Source: Heterobilharzia americana
Lineage: Eukaryota; Platyhelminthes; Trematoda; Strigeidida; Schistosomatidae
Length of the DNA: 64,000 bases
Direction of reading: 5' to 3'
Assembly (NCBI GenBank): GCA_944470555.2
Contig: OX104130.1
Coordinates: forward strand, 73,413,160-73,477,159
Within the stretch, counting starts at the first letter, position 1, and each line of letters starts with the position of its first letter. A program made the position numbers and the translations under genes. The notes beneath the pieces are model-generated. The model was given only the letters and a program-made list of their open reading frames with translations, made no database searches and had not been told where the DNA came from. Positions 33,691 through 46,835 of the stretch are shown here, one piece after another.

Positions 33691-35580
33691 GCTTTAAAAG
33701 TTCTCTCACTGAATATTTGATTGACTTTGACCATTTGGTTGTTCCAAACAGTTACTTTAAGTCTGTCTTACTAATTCGTTCAAATATAGTGACTGGACTT
33801 AGATTCTAGGACACTTGGTTCATCCTGTATAGAAGTTATCATCTGAATCTAACCGTGTCTTAGTGTCATCCTACCCACTGAAATTAAAACACAACGCAAA
33901 TCGCTTCTAAGGCCGAGGAGTTGTAGAAGACGCTATTCATGCCAGGGGTAACCTTTCGTGGTATATCTTTTAGTACAGTGACCAATATCAATATATATCC
34001 TTCTTCGAATTCATTACAAATTTTTGGCTCAATTGCCTATATATTTATAATGACTGACCTTTGTGTTGTAAGATCAAAAGAAAATCTGGAAGACAAACTA
34101 CAGAATGAATTAATTCACTAAAATTACTCACTCAAGCAAACGTTTCCATTGAAACCTTTTCTGAAGCTTTAAGGTGTTTCTTTCTAAATGTAGCATACAA
34201 AGCTAGAATTCCGAGAACGAACTAAATGTCCGGTAGATTATTTATCATTCCATCTGTGTCTAGAAGGTATTATACTTTCGGAGTCAACAGTAACAATCAT
34301 CCACAGAGTTCATTAAGCAGCTTAAGTTGTCATCCTCACTGTTGAGTTTGCTAAGTAATTTAACAACTGGGAACTCCTTGAATGTCATCGATTAACCTGC
34401 CATAATTCATATTCCCATTAGCCTGTAGGTAACATGAAGTATGAGGATATTCTTCATTAAGAACCTTTAGGAAGAAATGTCAGTCATCTAGAAAACCGGA
34501 CTAAAGGCTTTACCTTCAAAACAGTTGGATGCTTTACGATGCTTAAAGTTTTCAAATTAAAAGTTAAGCTAGGCAACATTCTCCTATAGTTTACACAATC
34601 TACCTAGATAGCTTCATTTGTTCTCTAACCCTATCAATTCTCAATAAGAAACAGTCTTCTAAACATACATCCCATGAAGTGTGGCTAAGTCTTTACTTCT
34701 GTTACTTAAAATTCAAGGCCAACAGAGTGGAACAACCAGAGATAAATACTAGCAATGATTAACGCATGACTAAGATATGTCTATATAGTACCTACAGTAA
34801 GGAGAGCTTAGAAAATGCAGTTCAAAAAATTTATCAGTGAATATCTTCTTGAGACCGATATATCCAAAGAGTTAAAAAAAACTATATTTTATGTTTATCG
34901 AAAAACCAACTCGACCAGTGAAACATTCTTCATCTACAGACAAAATAAACATTTGAAAACCAAGTGGCAGGTGGAAATATTCAGCACTGTTAGTAATCAA
35001 AGGCATCGACTAGATATTCACGAAAGCATATGGTTTTCATGAGATAAAATGTTTACGATATCCTACACCTTTTTAATCGTTAGCGAGACTAATATTCTGG
35101 CAGAAGATAAAAACTTAACTTTTCATATATGCAAGACTGACTTGTAGCATCTAGTAGGAAGAAACGATACAGTGAGTTCTTAAAAATGTGGCGGGAAATT
35201 TAACCTGAAATGAGATCTTAAGTGATTAGTACAGTTTACGTACATTAATTGGCTTTCCAAACCGGTAGAAAACCAGTCAAGAAGTTGAAAAAAGGTTTTT
35301 GGAAAGGGTACGAATATTTTATTGACAGTGTCTTCTGTTGTAGTGTTGAATGATACAGTGATGGGAGCAAAAACCTAACTCAATGAAACTAAAGATACGC
35401 CCGACTGATGAATACCCAAGTGCAGGAAAGCAGGTTGAAAGTTTCCCGAAGTCTGGAGTCAGCTAACTAGTATGAAATCGAATCCATTTATGTTTATTTT
35501 TATTTCCCCCAATATAGAAATAAATTCGATAGCACTACTTAAATATCTTAAGTGATAATTTCGCTGTATTTACACTGTCC
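33691..35580. other. Mostly unrecognised, part of a putative - strand intron
   Basis: AT-rich. A + frame at 34815-35042 carries KKTIFYVYRKTNS, which recalls the YRK motif of PLE reverse transcriptases, but the match is too short to call. Confidence 0.4.
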
Positions 35581-35584
35581 AACT

Positions 35585-35586
<2 letters not shown>

Positions 35587-35648
<62 letters not shown>
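35587..35648. repeat. (TA)n microsatellite
   Basis: About 60 bases of alternating ta. It sits just inside the putative intron, downstream of the donor at 35702. Confidence 0.95.
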
Positions 35649-35660
<12 letters not shown>

Positions 35661-35702
35661 AGTTATGTGAGTTAATGACAATAATGGTAACAGTGACCTT
35701 AC

Positions 35703-35955
35703 CAGGTAACTTATCACACTGAACACGTGAATTGTCATGGTAACCAAATGAACTATCAACATAATCATTGGAAAACTTTGACTTCATAATAGTAGCAGAA
35801 TAATTAGCCCAATATGGATGACGATGTTGATAGCTGTGGTAGAAATGATGATAGGAGGAATGTGGAGGGAGTGTAGCAGTATTCGACAGTAAACTCTTCA
35901 AGTATAGTGTTCTTTTTGTATATTTTAATCCGGACACAACAGGTGATTTACTCAT
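35703..35955 (-). CDS. Unrecognised protein, probable first coding exon
   Basis: From ATG at 35955 the frame is open for 84 codons plus one base to a donor G|GTAAGG (GT at 35702-35701). The product starts MSKSPVVSGLKYTKRTLYLK and continues with a His/Tyr-rich stretch (PHSSYHHFYHSYQHRHPYW), then SKFSNDYVDSSFGYHDNS. The last base G joins AT of the exon at 30733 to make an Asp codon, so the two exons splice in frame across a 5 kb intron. The frame remains open upstream to 36102, so an earlier start or acceptor is possible. No known domain was recognised. Confidence 0.6.
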
Positions 35956-36109
35956 GATACCATTTTGAAGGAAAATGTAATAGAATAGAAAAGAATAAAA
36001 GAAAAATACACGAATATGTTGACATTTAAAATGAAGACCGATTTTTGACATTGGTGGATGGATTGAAGGAATACATAAAGTGTTCATTAAGGCTGGTTTC
36101 ACTTTATTT

Positions 36110-37811
36110 ACTTATTTTTGATGTCTTGCTTTAAATTGAAACCTGTCGTTCAAGTGGACATTGAAATGCAGCGACAACATTCTCAAATGAAGATTTTCTC
36201 ATAGAGACAAAATCTGTAAAAAGACAAAGTTGGAGCTAACTACTGATTGACAAATTTCAGTAGTAAGAAATTAAATTGAAAAATTAAATATACGAGCAAT
36301 GAAGTATTCGTGTATGACAGCCATTAAGCAAAGCATAATGCTTACTAATCATTCCATCTATGAGATCTCGATGTCACTAGACTATTGACAAACAACTTTC
36401 GCCCACGTTGACAATGTCACGACAATGTCACATTGGAAAAAACCGCGACAACTCAGTGTAAGAGTTGTTGGTAATATTCGCTCTTCATATGAATAAAATA
36501 AACTTTAGCACAATGTATATTGTAGTAGAAGGCGGTAACTTTTTAAATGATTTTTCGGACCACCAAAAGACATTGTATAGTGGTTACTACTTCTTCGCAG
36601 TTATACATCATGAAGTGAGTGAGTGGAGACAAAGCGAAACACAAAAAATACAATTCAGAAATGTTATACCACCGTAGTTCCTCTAATTATTTAGAGCTGC
36701 ATAGTTATATGTAGACATAACACACTTCAACTCATCTTCTGCTTCGACAAGGGATGAAAGCTGAAGTAGAATTATGTGAAAAACATCCTATGAGTGGGAT
36801 TGCCAGAACATGACACTAACCTATGAAATGTCGTATAGTTAGTTCAAGCTGCAAAGGAAGCTGCTTGCAGTTCATATAAATCTTAAAATAGGTGGTTGAA
36901 GACTCTAAGTGATGTGGCGTAGAATCAATCACAATGTTGAAGGTGCATGCACACCGTATCCTCATCTCAATCTTCATACCATCTTCACATGGTTTTTTCA
37001 ACCATCATTCTCCTCCTTTTAATAACTTTTGGTTAAGTTTTTTCCCTTCTACAACTTTCTCTTCATGTTGCCTTATATCTTATTATATCCATTGTAGAAA
37101 CTATTTGATATAACCTGGTGTATATATATAAATATACAGATATATAGATATGGAAGCTTCAACAGCAGTCTTCAGATTTCACACTTGATGGTCGCTCAGT
37201 TCCTCGACAAATGGAAAAGGCGGCAAGATAAGAGAAGGCGTATTTCAGCGTCGAAAATATGTACCAAATTCAAGGGTTTATATATATTTACAATGGCCTT
37301 GTCGATTTCCAAGTCTTTCTACATTCTCATATCCTACTGATTTTCGTCTGTTCAGCTAATCTGATATTTACACATTGGTTCACGTGTTTTCATTTGAAAC
37401 TTCGGTAAATCACAATCGGGAGTGAAAGGCTTCAAGAATATACGGCTTCTTACGACAAGTTTTTTACTCTAACTGCACACTGTAGTACCTCAACCTTGAA
37501 ATGGAGATGGATAATACGATGACGTCTTGTGGTTGACTGGCAACATTTTGCTGGATCGTGGAAAATTATTCTTCAGTAATCTTCTGCTGAATCTGTTTTG
37601 TAACGTTGTGAGTGAATGAAGTGAATTCGTAAAGGCTTTTAATGGCGTGAATGATTTGTTGACACTTTTAAGAAGGCTGTCTTATGAATCTTTTTTTCCC
37701 TGCTCCAAAAAAACGTCAAAAAATGGGATTCTTCATTCGAAAAACTTGTCATCTTTTTCTAGTCACCACTTATATCTTTATAGTGACTGCTATTATATAT
37801 ATAATCCGTCT
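36110..37811. other. Intergenic, nothing recognised
   Basis: AT-rich with no supported open frame. It should contain the promoter of the - strand gene, but no motif was identified. Confidence 0.45.
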
Positions 37812-38165
37812 CTGTTGACATATGGGCTCCTGTGCGGATGTCTCGATATTGCCTGCGTTCTAGTTGTATTAATGATGGATCGTGGCTAGCAGTGGAATCC
37901 AGGATGCGCATTTCGTCCTATTTGGGACTCATCAGCTGGATGTACCAGCTTCCCAGTTAGTGATGTTGTTCCTACCGGGATTCGGACACGGGAGCGACCG
38001 CCTCAAACGCCAAGGCGTTATCCATTAAACCTCAAAGCCACGATAGCCACTTCCCGGTGGGAATAACATCACTCGCTGAGAAGCAGGTACATCCAGTTGA
38101 CGAGTCCCAAATAGGACGAAATGCGCATCCTGGATTCCAGTGCTAGCCACGATCCATCATTATTA
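37812..38165. repeat. Sm-alpha head-to-head inverted dimer with intact ribozyme
   Basis: The left half is on -: reversed tail (catatgggctcctgtgcgga), an intact hammerhead at 37897-37941, then the reversed tRNA-like part with gggattcggacacggg near 37977. The right half is on +: gtgggaataacatcactc joint, hammerhead at 38091-38136 with the core reading ttgacga (C3 to T), stem II, gaaa and stems I and III otherwise intact, and a tail beginning gctagccacgatccatcatt. The 3' ends face outward. Confidence 0.85.
37897..37941 (-). ncRNA. Hammerhead ribozyme, intact core, perfect stem I
   Basis: On the - strand: stem I ATCCAG (37941-37936), core CTGATGA (37935-37929), stem II GTCC (37928-37925) and GGAC (37918-37915) closing loop caaata, GAA (37914-37912), stem III atg-cg-cat (37911-37904), C17 at 37903, stem I CTGGAT (37902-37897). 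Every core position and all six stem I pairs are intact. This is the best hammerhead in the window. Confidence 0.9.
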
Positions 38166-39654
38166 CCTCTCAGTTTTTGTTGAAATGAGACTGTCATCTA
38201 TTCTAAGCACCACGAACTCAGTGTATTGATTGTCTCTATGATCAGATGGAAATCTTTGATGTGAGAAGCCAACTTCATAGTATATTTTGATTAAAAAGGA
38301 TTTAGTTACTCTAAATCTCATACATTTTGAAAGATTATTACTGAGAATGTTCTTGTTAAGCAATTAGTTTAAAACATTAGATTACTAGAAAATGGTTACG
38401 CATATAGTTTAAAGAATACCTACTTTAATGCTTTTCATGGAATTGAATGGTTTAAAAGTCACTTTTATCATGAGGTAACATGGGCTAGATAACAAGTGAA
38501 TGCTAGAACCATGTAGAGTGTTGATTTAGGATCCCATCAGGAATTAAGATCAAGAACATCATGCTTGTTTAGGATATACGATTAAAAGTGTTCACTATAA
38601 AGAAGAGTAAGACTTCAAGAGAACAAGTGTCACAGGTTTGCTAGTTTCTTCAATGTTTCCTTTTACAATGCCGATCTATAGTGTAAGAGATTCTATCGAG
38701 ATCGAGCTATTGTCTTACGAATGGGAATAAATTAAACCTTTGATTAGCAGTCAGTAATAAAAATACTTATAGATACAACAAGTTGGACAAAGAGTTCTTA
38801 GAGTTTTCTGAACCGATTAGGAGTTATTTCCTCCCAAAAATATGAAGGTATACAAGTATTCAAGTAATCAACTGATTTTCGTCTTCAGAATTACTGTTTA
38901 CGATTATGGATTTGGACTAGAGTAAATGAAGTGAATGTTAGGCAGTGAAGTGGTGTAACAAATTATCAAGAATATCAGTGTAGAAGGTTTTTCCTAGTTA
39001 GTTTTTATTATATATAGCATTCAAAAACTTGAAGAAACCCTTGATCCTTCGAAACTTTGCTGTGAATCTTGAATGAAAATCACTGATAGTTTTACTCTAG
39101 AGTTTATCGGGTACTTTTCAGCGAATACATAGAAATAAACCATTTCGTCAAATGATACAGTCCCTAGGTTCCACTCACAACATTACGATGATATAGACAT
39201 TTTATTTAAAACTTTAAATACTCAAGTTTTGTTACTTTACTGTACATTCGAAATCTTTTTCATCAGAAAGATATGATGACAGGATCATCTTTAATTTTGT
39301 GATAAACATATATGTGAAATCCCGAAAAACTCAGAAGTTACTAGTGAAGAGACTTAGGAACAAAAGGAATAGTCATTTCCGGTCCTTGATTAGTTATAAT
39401 CATTGTCCAACTAACATTCACTTGTAATAGAAATCACTTTGAATTTGTTTCAGGTCTCACATACGGATAACTTGAAATTTTAAAGCACTGTCAATTCGTT
39501 GATGTATAGAGAATAGGGTCAGTTTCGTAGAATATACTACCACCTTGAAATAATTATAAGGAATCAATTTTTCTCAGAATATCACGAAATAGTTAAAACC
39601 AAATAACTTTTTGCATCAAATGAATTAAGTAGTTTAACTTTGTATTTTTAAGGA
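38166..39654. other. Intergenic, nothing recognised
   Basis: AT-rich with only short unsupported open frames. Confidence 0.5.
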
Positions 39655-40712
39655 TAGATTATTATTATTATTATTATTAGTCCCTTGGGTTCCTAGTGGA
39701 ACATAGGGCTTCAGTAGCACGTCTCCAGTGACCTCTGTTCTCTGAGATCTTTTGAACCTGGCTCCACGACAGCCCACAAGCTCTCATTTCTTCCTCACAC
39801 GGCCTCCTCCATGTCACCCTCGCCACGGACGTCCAACTCGTCGCTTCCCATGGGGGTTCCACTCGACAATCTGGCCTGGCTTAGCGTGTGATGTCCCCAG
39901 TCGGCCTTCTCAGTGCATGCCCAATCCATCTCCACTTCTTCCTGCATATTTGTTGGGTGATAGGTTCTTGGTTGGTTCGTTGCTGGCCGGAGTTCCTTGT
40001 TGCTTATTCTTTCTGGCAATCCATCTGATCTTCAGTAGCGAGCCAGCATAGGTGGCAGTTGTTGATGAATGTCTGTAGTATATTGGAAATGCCTTTCGTG
40101 ACGCTCCAAGTCTCTCATCCACCACACAGAAGCACTGAATTGACGTTGGTGTTGAAAATCCATATCTTGTTCCGCATGCTGAGTGCAGGAGATCTCCACA
40201 CTGGTTTCAGGCTAATGAACGCCTTTCTTGCTTTTCCGATTCTGACTTTGACATCCTCGTCTGTCCCGCCTGGTTAACTAGTTCACTAGTTACTAGCCGG
40301 TTCTAAGCCCCAATAAAGAGGAAAGGTTGGGCATAGGGCTACCAATCCTACCACGGAAAACAAATCTAACCGCTAAACAAACTTCAAAGCACAAACAAAA
40401 TATAAAAAATCATAACAAACTTATTCCCGCTGGAATCGGAGAGGCGAAATGACGCCAGTTGTTGAAAGCCTGCCTCCGGGAAGCCAATTGGCCGATGTGT
40501 CTTCCCTCCCTCGATGAAAGCGAAAGTAAACGTGGGGACATGGAATGTCCGCACAATGTTTGAACCCAGTAAGACAGCCCAGATTGCAAAAGAGATGAGA
40601 AGGTATCACATCAAAGTGCTTGGAATTTGCGAAAGCAGATGGAATGGGAGTGGACTCTCCAAACTGTCAACTGGAGAATCAATAATCTACTCCGGTCACC
40701 CAGACGAAAGCT
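39655..40712. mobile_element. RTE-like retrotransposon with 5' inversion (twin priming)
   Basis: 39655-40268 is the 3' end on the - strand: (tta)n tail at 39658-39678, then the C-terminal RT region ending near the FTYLG segment. 40269-40712 is the 5' end on the + strand: a leader starting at gttaactagttcactagtta, then the endonuclease start KVNVGTWNVRTMFEPSKTAQ and ICESRWNGSGLSKLSTGE, open from 40514 to a stop near 40714. The element's 5' end meets the 3' fragment in the middle, and an internal break faces outward. This is the expected product of twin priming, with the centre of the element lost. Confidence 0.85.
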
Positions 40713-40714
40713 GA

Positions 40715-43239
40715 AGCAGTCTTAGAAGACGCTACAGTGATCTTAATTTAATTTTATTCAAACGAAATCCAGCAGTTTTTTGAAATTTAAGTAGAACTGT
40801 TGAATTTATTGTGGCTGTTGAAACACTCAATTCAGACAGTGTATAAATATATTAAAATCATTTGGACGACTTAAAAATACAAGTTATAGGATACTGTAAA
40901 ATTAAGTGCATCAAGTTTTCATGAATAGTTTCCAAATGGTATCAACAACATATATTTTGGTATCTTGTTTCAAGTTGTCATACTTTTATATATTAACACG
41001 CAGAGGTTGAAAGCGGTAAGGAATGAAATTAACAATATCAGCTGATGTAAAATGTTATCAGACAAGTAGAAAACTAGATATATAATACAATGAAAGATTA
41101 GGATAAAGATAAGGTGCGAACGTATCAGTGTTATTTTGAGTTATATTACTTAAGGTATCCCATTAGTTGATTGTTATAAAGATCAAATTGAAGAAGCCCA
41201 TCTTTGTTTCTAAGACTAACAAATATTTAGAGGGTTCATAAACTGTCATTGTTATCCTGGTTTGGTGACTTTTGACCCTTTGTTAATTAATTCTGCTTTA
41301 TCTTATATGGTGATCAATTAACTCAATAAATCTGCATGACCTTACTAAATGTGATGTATGAATTACTGCATATCAATAATGACCTAGTCATTTTATTTAA
41401 AAACGATAACAGCACCCAAGGTCAAAGTGTTTAGGATGACTTTCTCATCTCCTAAATCCAAGGGTTTAGTAACGTAAGAATAAGTGATTGAATATAGTGA
41501 CCAATCCACTTACTTGCTAATTTTCATTGGTTGTGATAACTTTATGGTACAGATAAAAATGTTTCAAACAGCTGATATCAATTTATGCCATCCTTGCTGC
41601 CGATGAGATTTCCAAGTTCATATCAGTGTAGTTTCTTGTGCAGAAATTAAGCTTTTTCATACTATTTACCCGTTAACTGTGGACATCGAAGGTGGTGAGT
41701 AATAATAAGTCCCAGGCACTTGACCATGATTATCTTCTTAGCTCTGCCTACGTACTTTCCAACTACCAGACGAATAGTTTAGTCTTGGATGAAAGACAGA
41801 AGTTCACTGATAAGACTGTAAATATTCATCGTCTCGGCTAAGTCTAGAATGTAATGTGCATGCCAAACAACGGTCCAGCCTGACGCTCTACACTGGTTGA
41901 AGTAAGATTAGGTTTGAAAATGCAACATGGCTACGTTAAAATATAGCACTCTACATGATGAATATTTTCTGGTCAACTCTATATGGAGGAGTGTGCACTT
42001 CTAAACTGAGGTTTACAAGATAACCTATATCAATGGTAGGAGAATCTACAGAACATGCCTCAGAATCAACCGTAATCGCTCAAGTACACTCATATATTTT
42101 GGCATTCTTACTGTCATATCACAAATTACTTCATTATATCTCAATCTCCTCCGCAACAATTTCTTTGACTTTCCTTTTTCTTCCTCACAATTCAACCTCA
42201 CTTTGAAGTGATGGTTTAAAAAGTGGCAATGTAAAACATTATATAGTGATTTCAGGTTAAACATCAATGCGAACTTTCCATTCTGCAACTAGTCTGATAA
42301 ACGGCTGTATGTTGGCTTCATCAAGCACAAATGCTGGTAACAAAGTAACAGTGGTTCAGTCCTTAACAGCAATGTAACCCATTTTACATCATGTGGAGAT
42401 AAATATGTCAAAATGTATATGTCAACATATTACAACGGTGACTAAAATTCCACCGAAAACTATAATATGATGATGAATAAAGTAGGAGAATCATTCAAAG
42501 CCATAAGTTATCTCTTTTGTATCTGTCATCAAAATTTGCTTGCCTTAGGGACAATATTTGCATCGAGTGCTAACATGAACTCAAAAACTGAACTGCTGAA
42601 AACAGTTCATCTCTGGCCTGACATCCTCAACTATTTCTCACTTTTTTCATTGGATCAATTTAACAGGTAGCCTTCAGCTTACAAAATGAACGCTTTGACA
42701 ATGTGGCAGTAGACCCTTATTACTAATAAAACAATTTTCAAACTCTAATCACTTCGGTCTTACTTTTCGAATTTAAGGTTTTCTGTGATACTGGAGGTCC
42801 TCTAGTAAAAACTAGTTACTAGTGTTATGCAAAACATGAAAATTTAGCAACGCCGCAAACCATTTTTACTTACCACTAATTTCCAATTGGTTCTATTATC
42901 AAATTCACTGAAGTGAATGCTACTGAGCGATTTAAAACGGAAATTATGCATTTTAAAAAAGAAGTTCATGTTTACTAAGGTAGAAATATTTTGTGCTGTT
43001 GATAATGATGATGTTTTTAAGTATCACAATCAGTATATAAGCTTTTACTGTTGTTCCGTTTCACTTTCAACCTAGTCCAAATTGTACTCATATTATGGTT
43101 GGTCTGTACTTCACAAACTAGCAGTAAAATATAGTGTGAAGAATGTATTGGATCTCATCTCTAAACTCATGATATCGCTCAATGTATCATCATTATTGGC
43201 CAACATGCCGATCACTGAGACAGTTGATTTCATATGACA
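40715..43239. other. Intergenic, nothing recognised
   Basis: AT-rich. Short open frames at 42288-42046 (-) and 42467-42670 (+) have no recognisable motif or splice support. Confidence 0.45.
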
Positions 43240-44340
43240 ACAATTGATACAGAAACGAATAAAAGTTGAAACTCCTGAGTCTAAACTTAAAAAATTACTC
43301 CTTTAGTGTACATTGAATGTACGATTTGTTTTCGATAATGAATGCCTTAGACAAGTAGATGGAATTTTAATGGGCTCGCAATTAAAGACAATCCTTGTGG
43401 ACTCCTTCCTAGTCAAATTAGAGAACCGATACCAACAAGCTACATTTGTATTACAGATACGTGGATGACACGTTTATTATCACTTATCAGATTATGGATA
43501 AGAATGAACTATCGAGGAATTTTAACAGCATACACCCTTCACTTGAATTCACTTGTGAAGAAAAACAGGACATAAATCTAAATTTCGTTGATGTTCTACT
43601 AAGTAGATGAGTAGACTGATCACTTTGCAGAGGCGTGTAAAGAAGAAATAAATCTGCTTCTCAGTACACACTCTCTTAGTTCCACACCTATACGAAACAA
43701 AAGAGATTTAGTGAAATGTTGGTAGCCAAAACAAGAAACACTTCCTGAGGTGATACTCTATAGAATCATTCAGAGTCCATTACGAATTCATTAAATGAAA
43801 TACGTTATCCTTAGAAAATTTATCAAAAAACAGCTTACAAATAGGTCACTGAGAAGACTTGAAGCAGTAACTATATGAAAAAAACCACTATTCATAAAGT
43901 TACAATCAAACGAAGATATACTATGGTGATATCCTATTCCACAGACTACTGAGAACCATTGAAAGAACGTTTTGTGCGGCTACTCTCTGCCTATCATTTC
44001 CTAGTTGTGGATTTGTTTTGCATCAAGTGAAGGACACGTTACCTAGTTTCGCCACTTCGATATATATTTGCCAGTTTAAATGCTCCTGTAAAGACAATTA
44101 TATCGGGCGTACAACTAGGCATCTTAACCAACGTATTGCCGAACACCGACCCTCATGACTGGGAAAAAAACACATTAAATCCATAAGAATTTCTATTTCA
44201 CCGCATCTAGTTGGTAGAGGTCATAGAGTGGATAAATTGGAAAGGTTGAAAAAGACTTACTGCATCCCATCGAACCTTTCTGATGGAGTTTGAATTTGAT
44301 TTTTACATTAAGCTGAGGTTATAGAAATCCAAGTGAATAA
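43240..44340 (+). mobile_element. Penelope-like element, RT palm and GIY-YIG remnants
   Basis: Text in broken + frames: CLRQVDGILMGSQLKTILVD near 43344-43405 and YRYVDDTFIITYQ near 43455-43490, the YVDD catalytic box, here intact. LEFTCEEKQDINLNFVDVLLS follows near 43550-43605. Further on, SIYICQFKCSCKDNYIGRTT at about 44058-44118 is a clear GIY-YIG start, with HLNQRIAEHRPS after it. The 3' part to about 44340 includes a decayed C-terminus. Stops and frameshifts show an inactive copy. Confidence 0.85.
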
Positions 44341-44636
44341 TCCGAAGCTTTGTATTCGGAAAAAAATTGTACTGCCTTTATCTTGGCCTTGGCTACGGAA
44401 AACCTAATGAATCACCTTACTTATTGATTTTAAAATATATCTCTACTTTTTATTTAATTTTGTTATCCCTTTCACACCACTACTATATTCACATTCAAAT
44501 TTTATTTATTCACCTCTTTCATCCTGCAGTGTTACACAGTATTATAGTCCTTTCGGAAGCCTTGACCTACTTTCTGTGTTCGTCTCCACACCTGTCTGCA
44601 TTATCGTGTCATTTCGACCATCCCTCTTATCTATGA

Positions 44637-45118
44637 ATCATGGATAGTGGCTAACACTGTGAGCCAGGACATGCGTTTCGTCTTGTCTTGGGTTCATCAT
44701 CTGGATGTACAAGCCCTCCAGTGAGTGGTGTTGTTCCCACTAGAACTGGAACTCGGGACCAATAGCTTTAAACGCCAGAGTGCTATCCACTATTCGGTCC
44801 ACTGAAAGACGGGATAATACAAGCAACAACATTAAAACTATACCCTTAGCACAAGAAGTGGCTATCGTGGCTCGGTAGTCTAGTAGATAATCGACTCCTA
44901 ATGAGAACAACATCACTCACTGGGAAGCAGGTACTTCCAGATGACGAGTCCTGAACAGGATGAGACATGCTCCCTGGGTTCCACTGCAAGCCACTATCTA
45001 TTATTAATATATAACTGAGACACTGGTAATATCGAGGCATTGGCCTAGGAGCCCATATGCCAATGGGGACCTATTTATTTGATCCACTTAACGACGGAAT
45101 AATACAAGCAACAACATT
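44637..45118. repeat. Sm-alpha head-to-head inverted dimer
   Basis: The left half is on - with a hammerhead at 44664-44710 (core atgatga, C3 to A; stems and gaaa kept). The centre holds the reversed tRNA-like part and the start of a tail (gacgggataatacaagcaac). The right half is on + with the tRNA-like start gtggctcggtagtctagtag, a hammerhead at 44932-44978 (core atgacga, C3 to A; gaga), and a full tail to about 45118. Confidence 0.8.
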
Positions 45119-46404
45119 ATTCCTATTGTCTTTTATACTATCGCTAATTTTATTGTCTTCAGGTTCATAATCCGTATCGCTGTTATTGTTAACTGACAAG
45201 TTATTTTAATTTGTTGATATTTTATACCCATTTTGAAAGTTTTATTTGACAGAGTGAAGGCTGATGAGATCTAATCGAAAACAACATTGTTCTCTTATGC
45301 GTCTTGCTTGTTATGATCACCTTACTTTCCTACCTAGCGTAAATTCTCTCGCTTTTAACATGTATTTTTGTGTAACTTTTCACAAAAGGTAGAGCGCTTA
45401 TGTTTCTCACCCTTTTTGTCTAATTTCTACCACAGAATATACAAGGAATCTTTCTATATAAAGACAAGCTTATTATTACCTCACTTTTTGGGACTTCAGT
45501 TAATCAACATTAATGTTACGTTTTCTCTAAGTCGATAGTTTTCTTTCAAACTGACTCATCTAAGTATTCATTTTGTATTTTCGGATAATTAAGATTGCTT
45601 TAAATTGTAGGCAGCTTATATGAAACCTAGAAATGAAATGAATTCATGCTATTCTGTTCGAAGTGTTACTCTCACTCTATTCAGATTTATTTAAAACAGT
45701 TGGCTAGTTATTTTTGGCAATGAATTTCAAGTCATACATTTATGAATTTAAAATCATACGACTTTACTAGCTGTGCACATCTGGATGGCATCGTCAACCG
45801 TGATTAAAATAGATATACGATTATACGAATGTATAATCTCATGCGTTACAAGTTTATTGAGAATACATCATTAATTTGCATCATCTAAACATAGTATAAA
45901 GTTAAACTTTGTAAAAGCGTGAACGACAAGCTTCCTTATGTCATGAAGAAAAATAAAACCAAGTTGCCAAAAATCTCAACTAGGAAACATAAATTATATG
46001 ATGTGCCAACAAGAATAAAAGAGGAGAGGAGAATGATAAAGTTTTCACACATTTTCAATATTTCACTTCATTAGTTCTTTGGCAGATGGTAGACCAAAAT
46101 TATGAACAAGGGATTAAAGTAGAACAAATATTCAAGATTATTGCAAGAACAATCAACTATACTGAACTATATGACTGTGTTTTGTTGTTAAAGCATATTT
46201 TTTGTGTTGTTGAAGGGTTTCATACTATAAGATGATATTTATAATCTAAAATTTGAACATTCTGTTCATTTTGTTGTGTAAGAATAAATTTACTCAGCTT
46301 TACATTAGTTATAAATTACAGCCTATACATATCTTATCCCCAACTATATCTATTTTTAGGAAAACAAACTTAAATTCAGACAGTGAATGAATTCTATGTT
46401 ATTG
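45119..46404. other. Intergenic, nothing recognised
   Basis: AT-rich and without recognised features. Confidence 0.5.
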
Positions 46405-46835
46405 ATGGATTATGCCTGGCGATGGAATCCAGGACACGCGTTTAGTTCTATTTGCGACTCGTCAGCTGGACGTAACTGCCTTCTAGTGAGCGATGTTGTG
46501 CCCACTATGATTCCAGTTACTTTAAATACCACAACCCTGCACACTGGGATGTTGTGACTGACTGGCCTAATAGATAAAGCTCTGGCGTCTAACGTGATCG
46601 GTCCCGGGTTTGAGTATCAGAAGGAACGGCATAACCCATTGAGATTTAGATACATCCGAATGATGAGTCCCAAACAGGAATAAAAAAGCTTACTAAATTT
46701 CACTGCTAGCCAATATCTATCGTGGATATTAAATTGAAATATTGTCAATATCGAGGCTTCCACGCAGTGGCTTTTATGCCAAAACAGATTGATCAATTCA
46801 GTCCAACTAACAATGGGATAATACAAGTAAGAACG
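46405..46835. repeat. Sm-alpha head-to-head inverted dimer
   Basis: Left half on -: hammerhead at 46430-46477 with CTGACGA kept but G12 changed (taaa). Right half on +: tRNA-like part with cggtcccgggtttgagtatc near 46599, hammerhead near 46655-46700 with aatgatga and a broken 3' side, then gctagccaatatctatc and the full tail (gatcaattcagtccaactaa) to about 46830. Confidence 0.78.

Noticed and set aside
35535..35768. Isoleucine/tyrosine repeat protein on -
   Set aside because: It is simply the translation of the (TA)n microsatellite.
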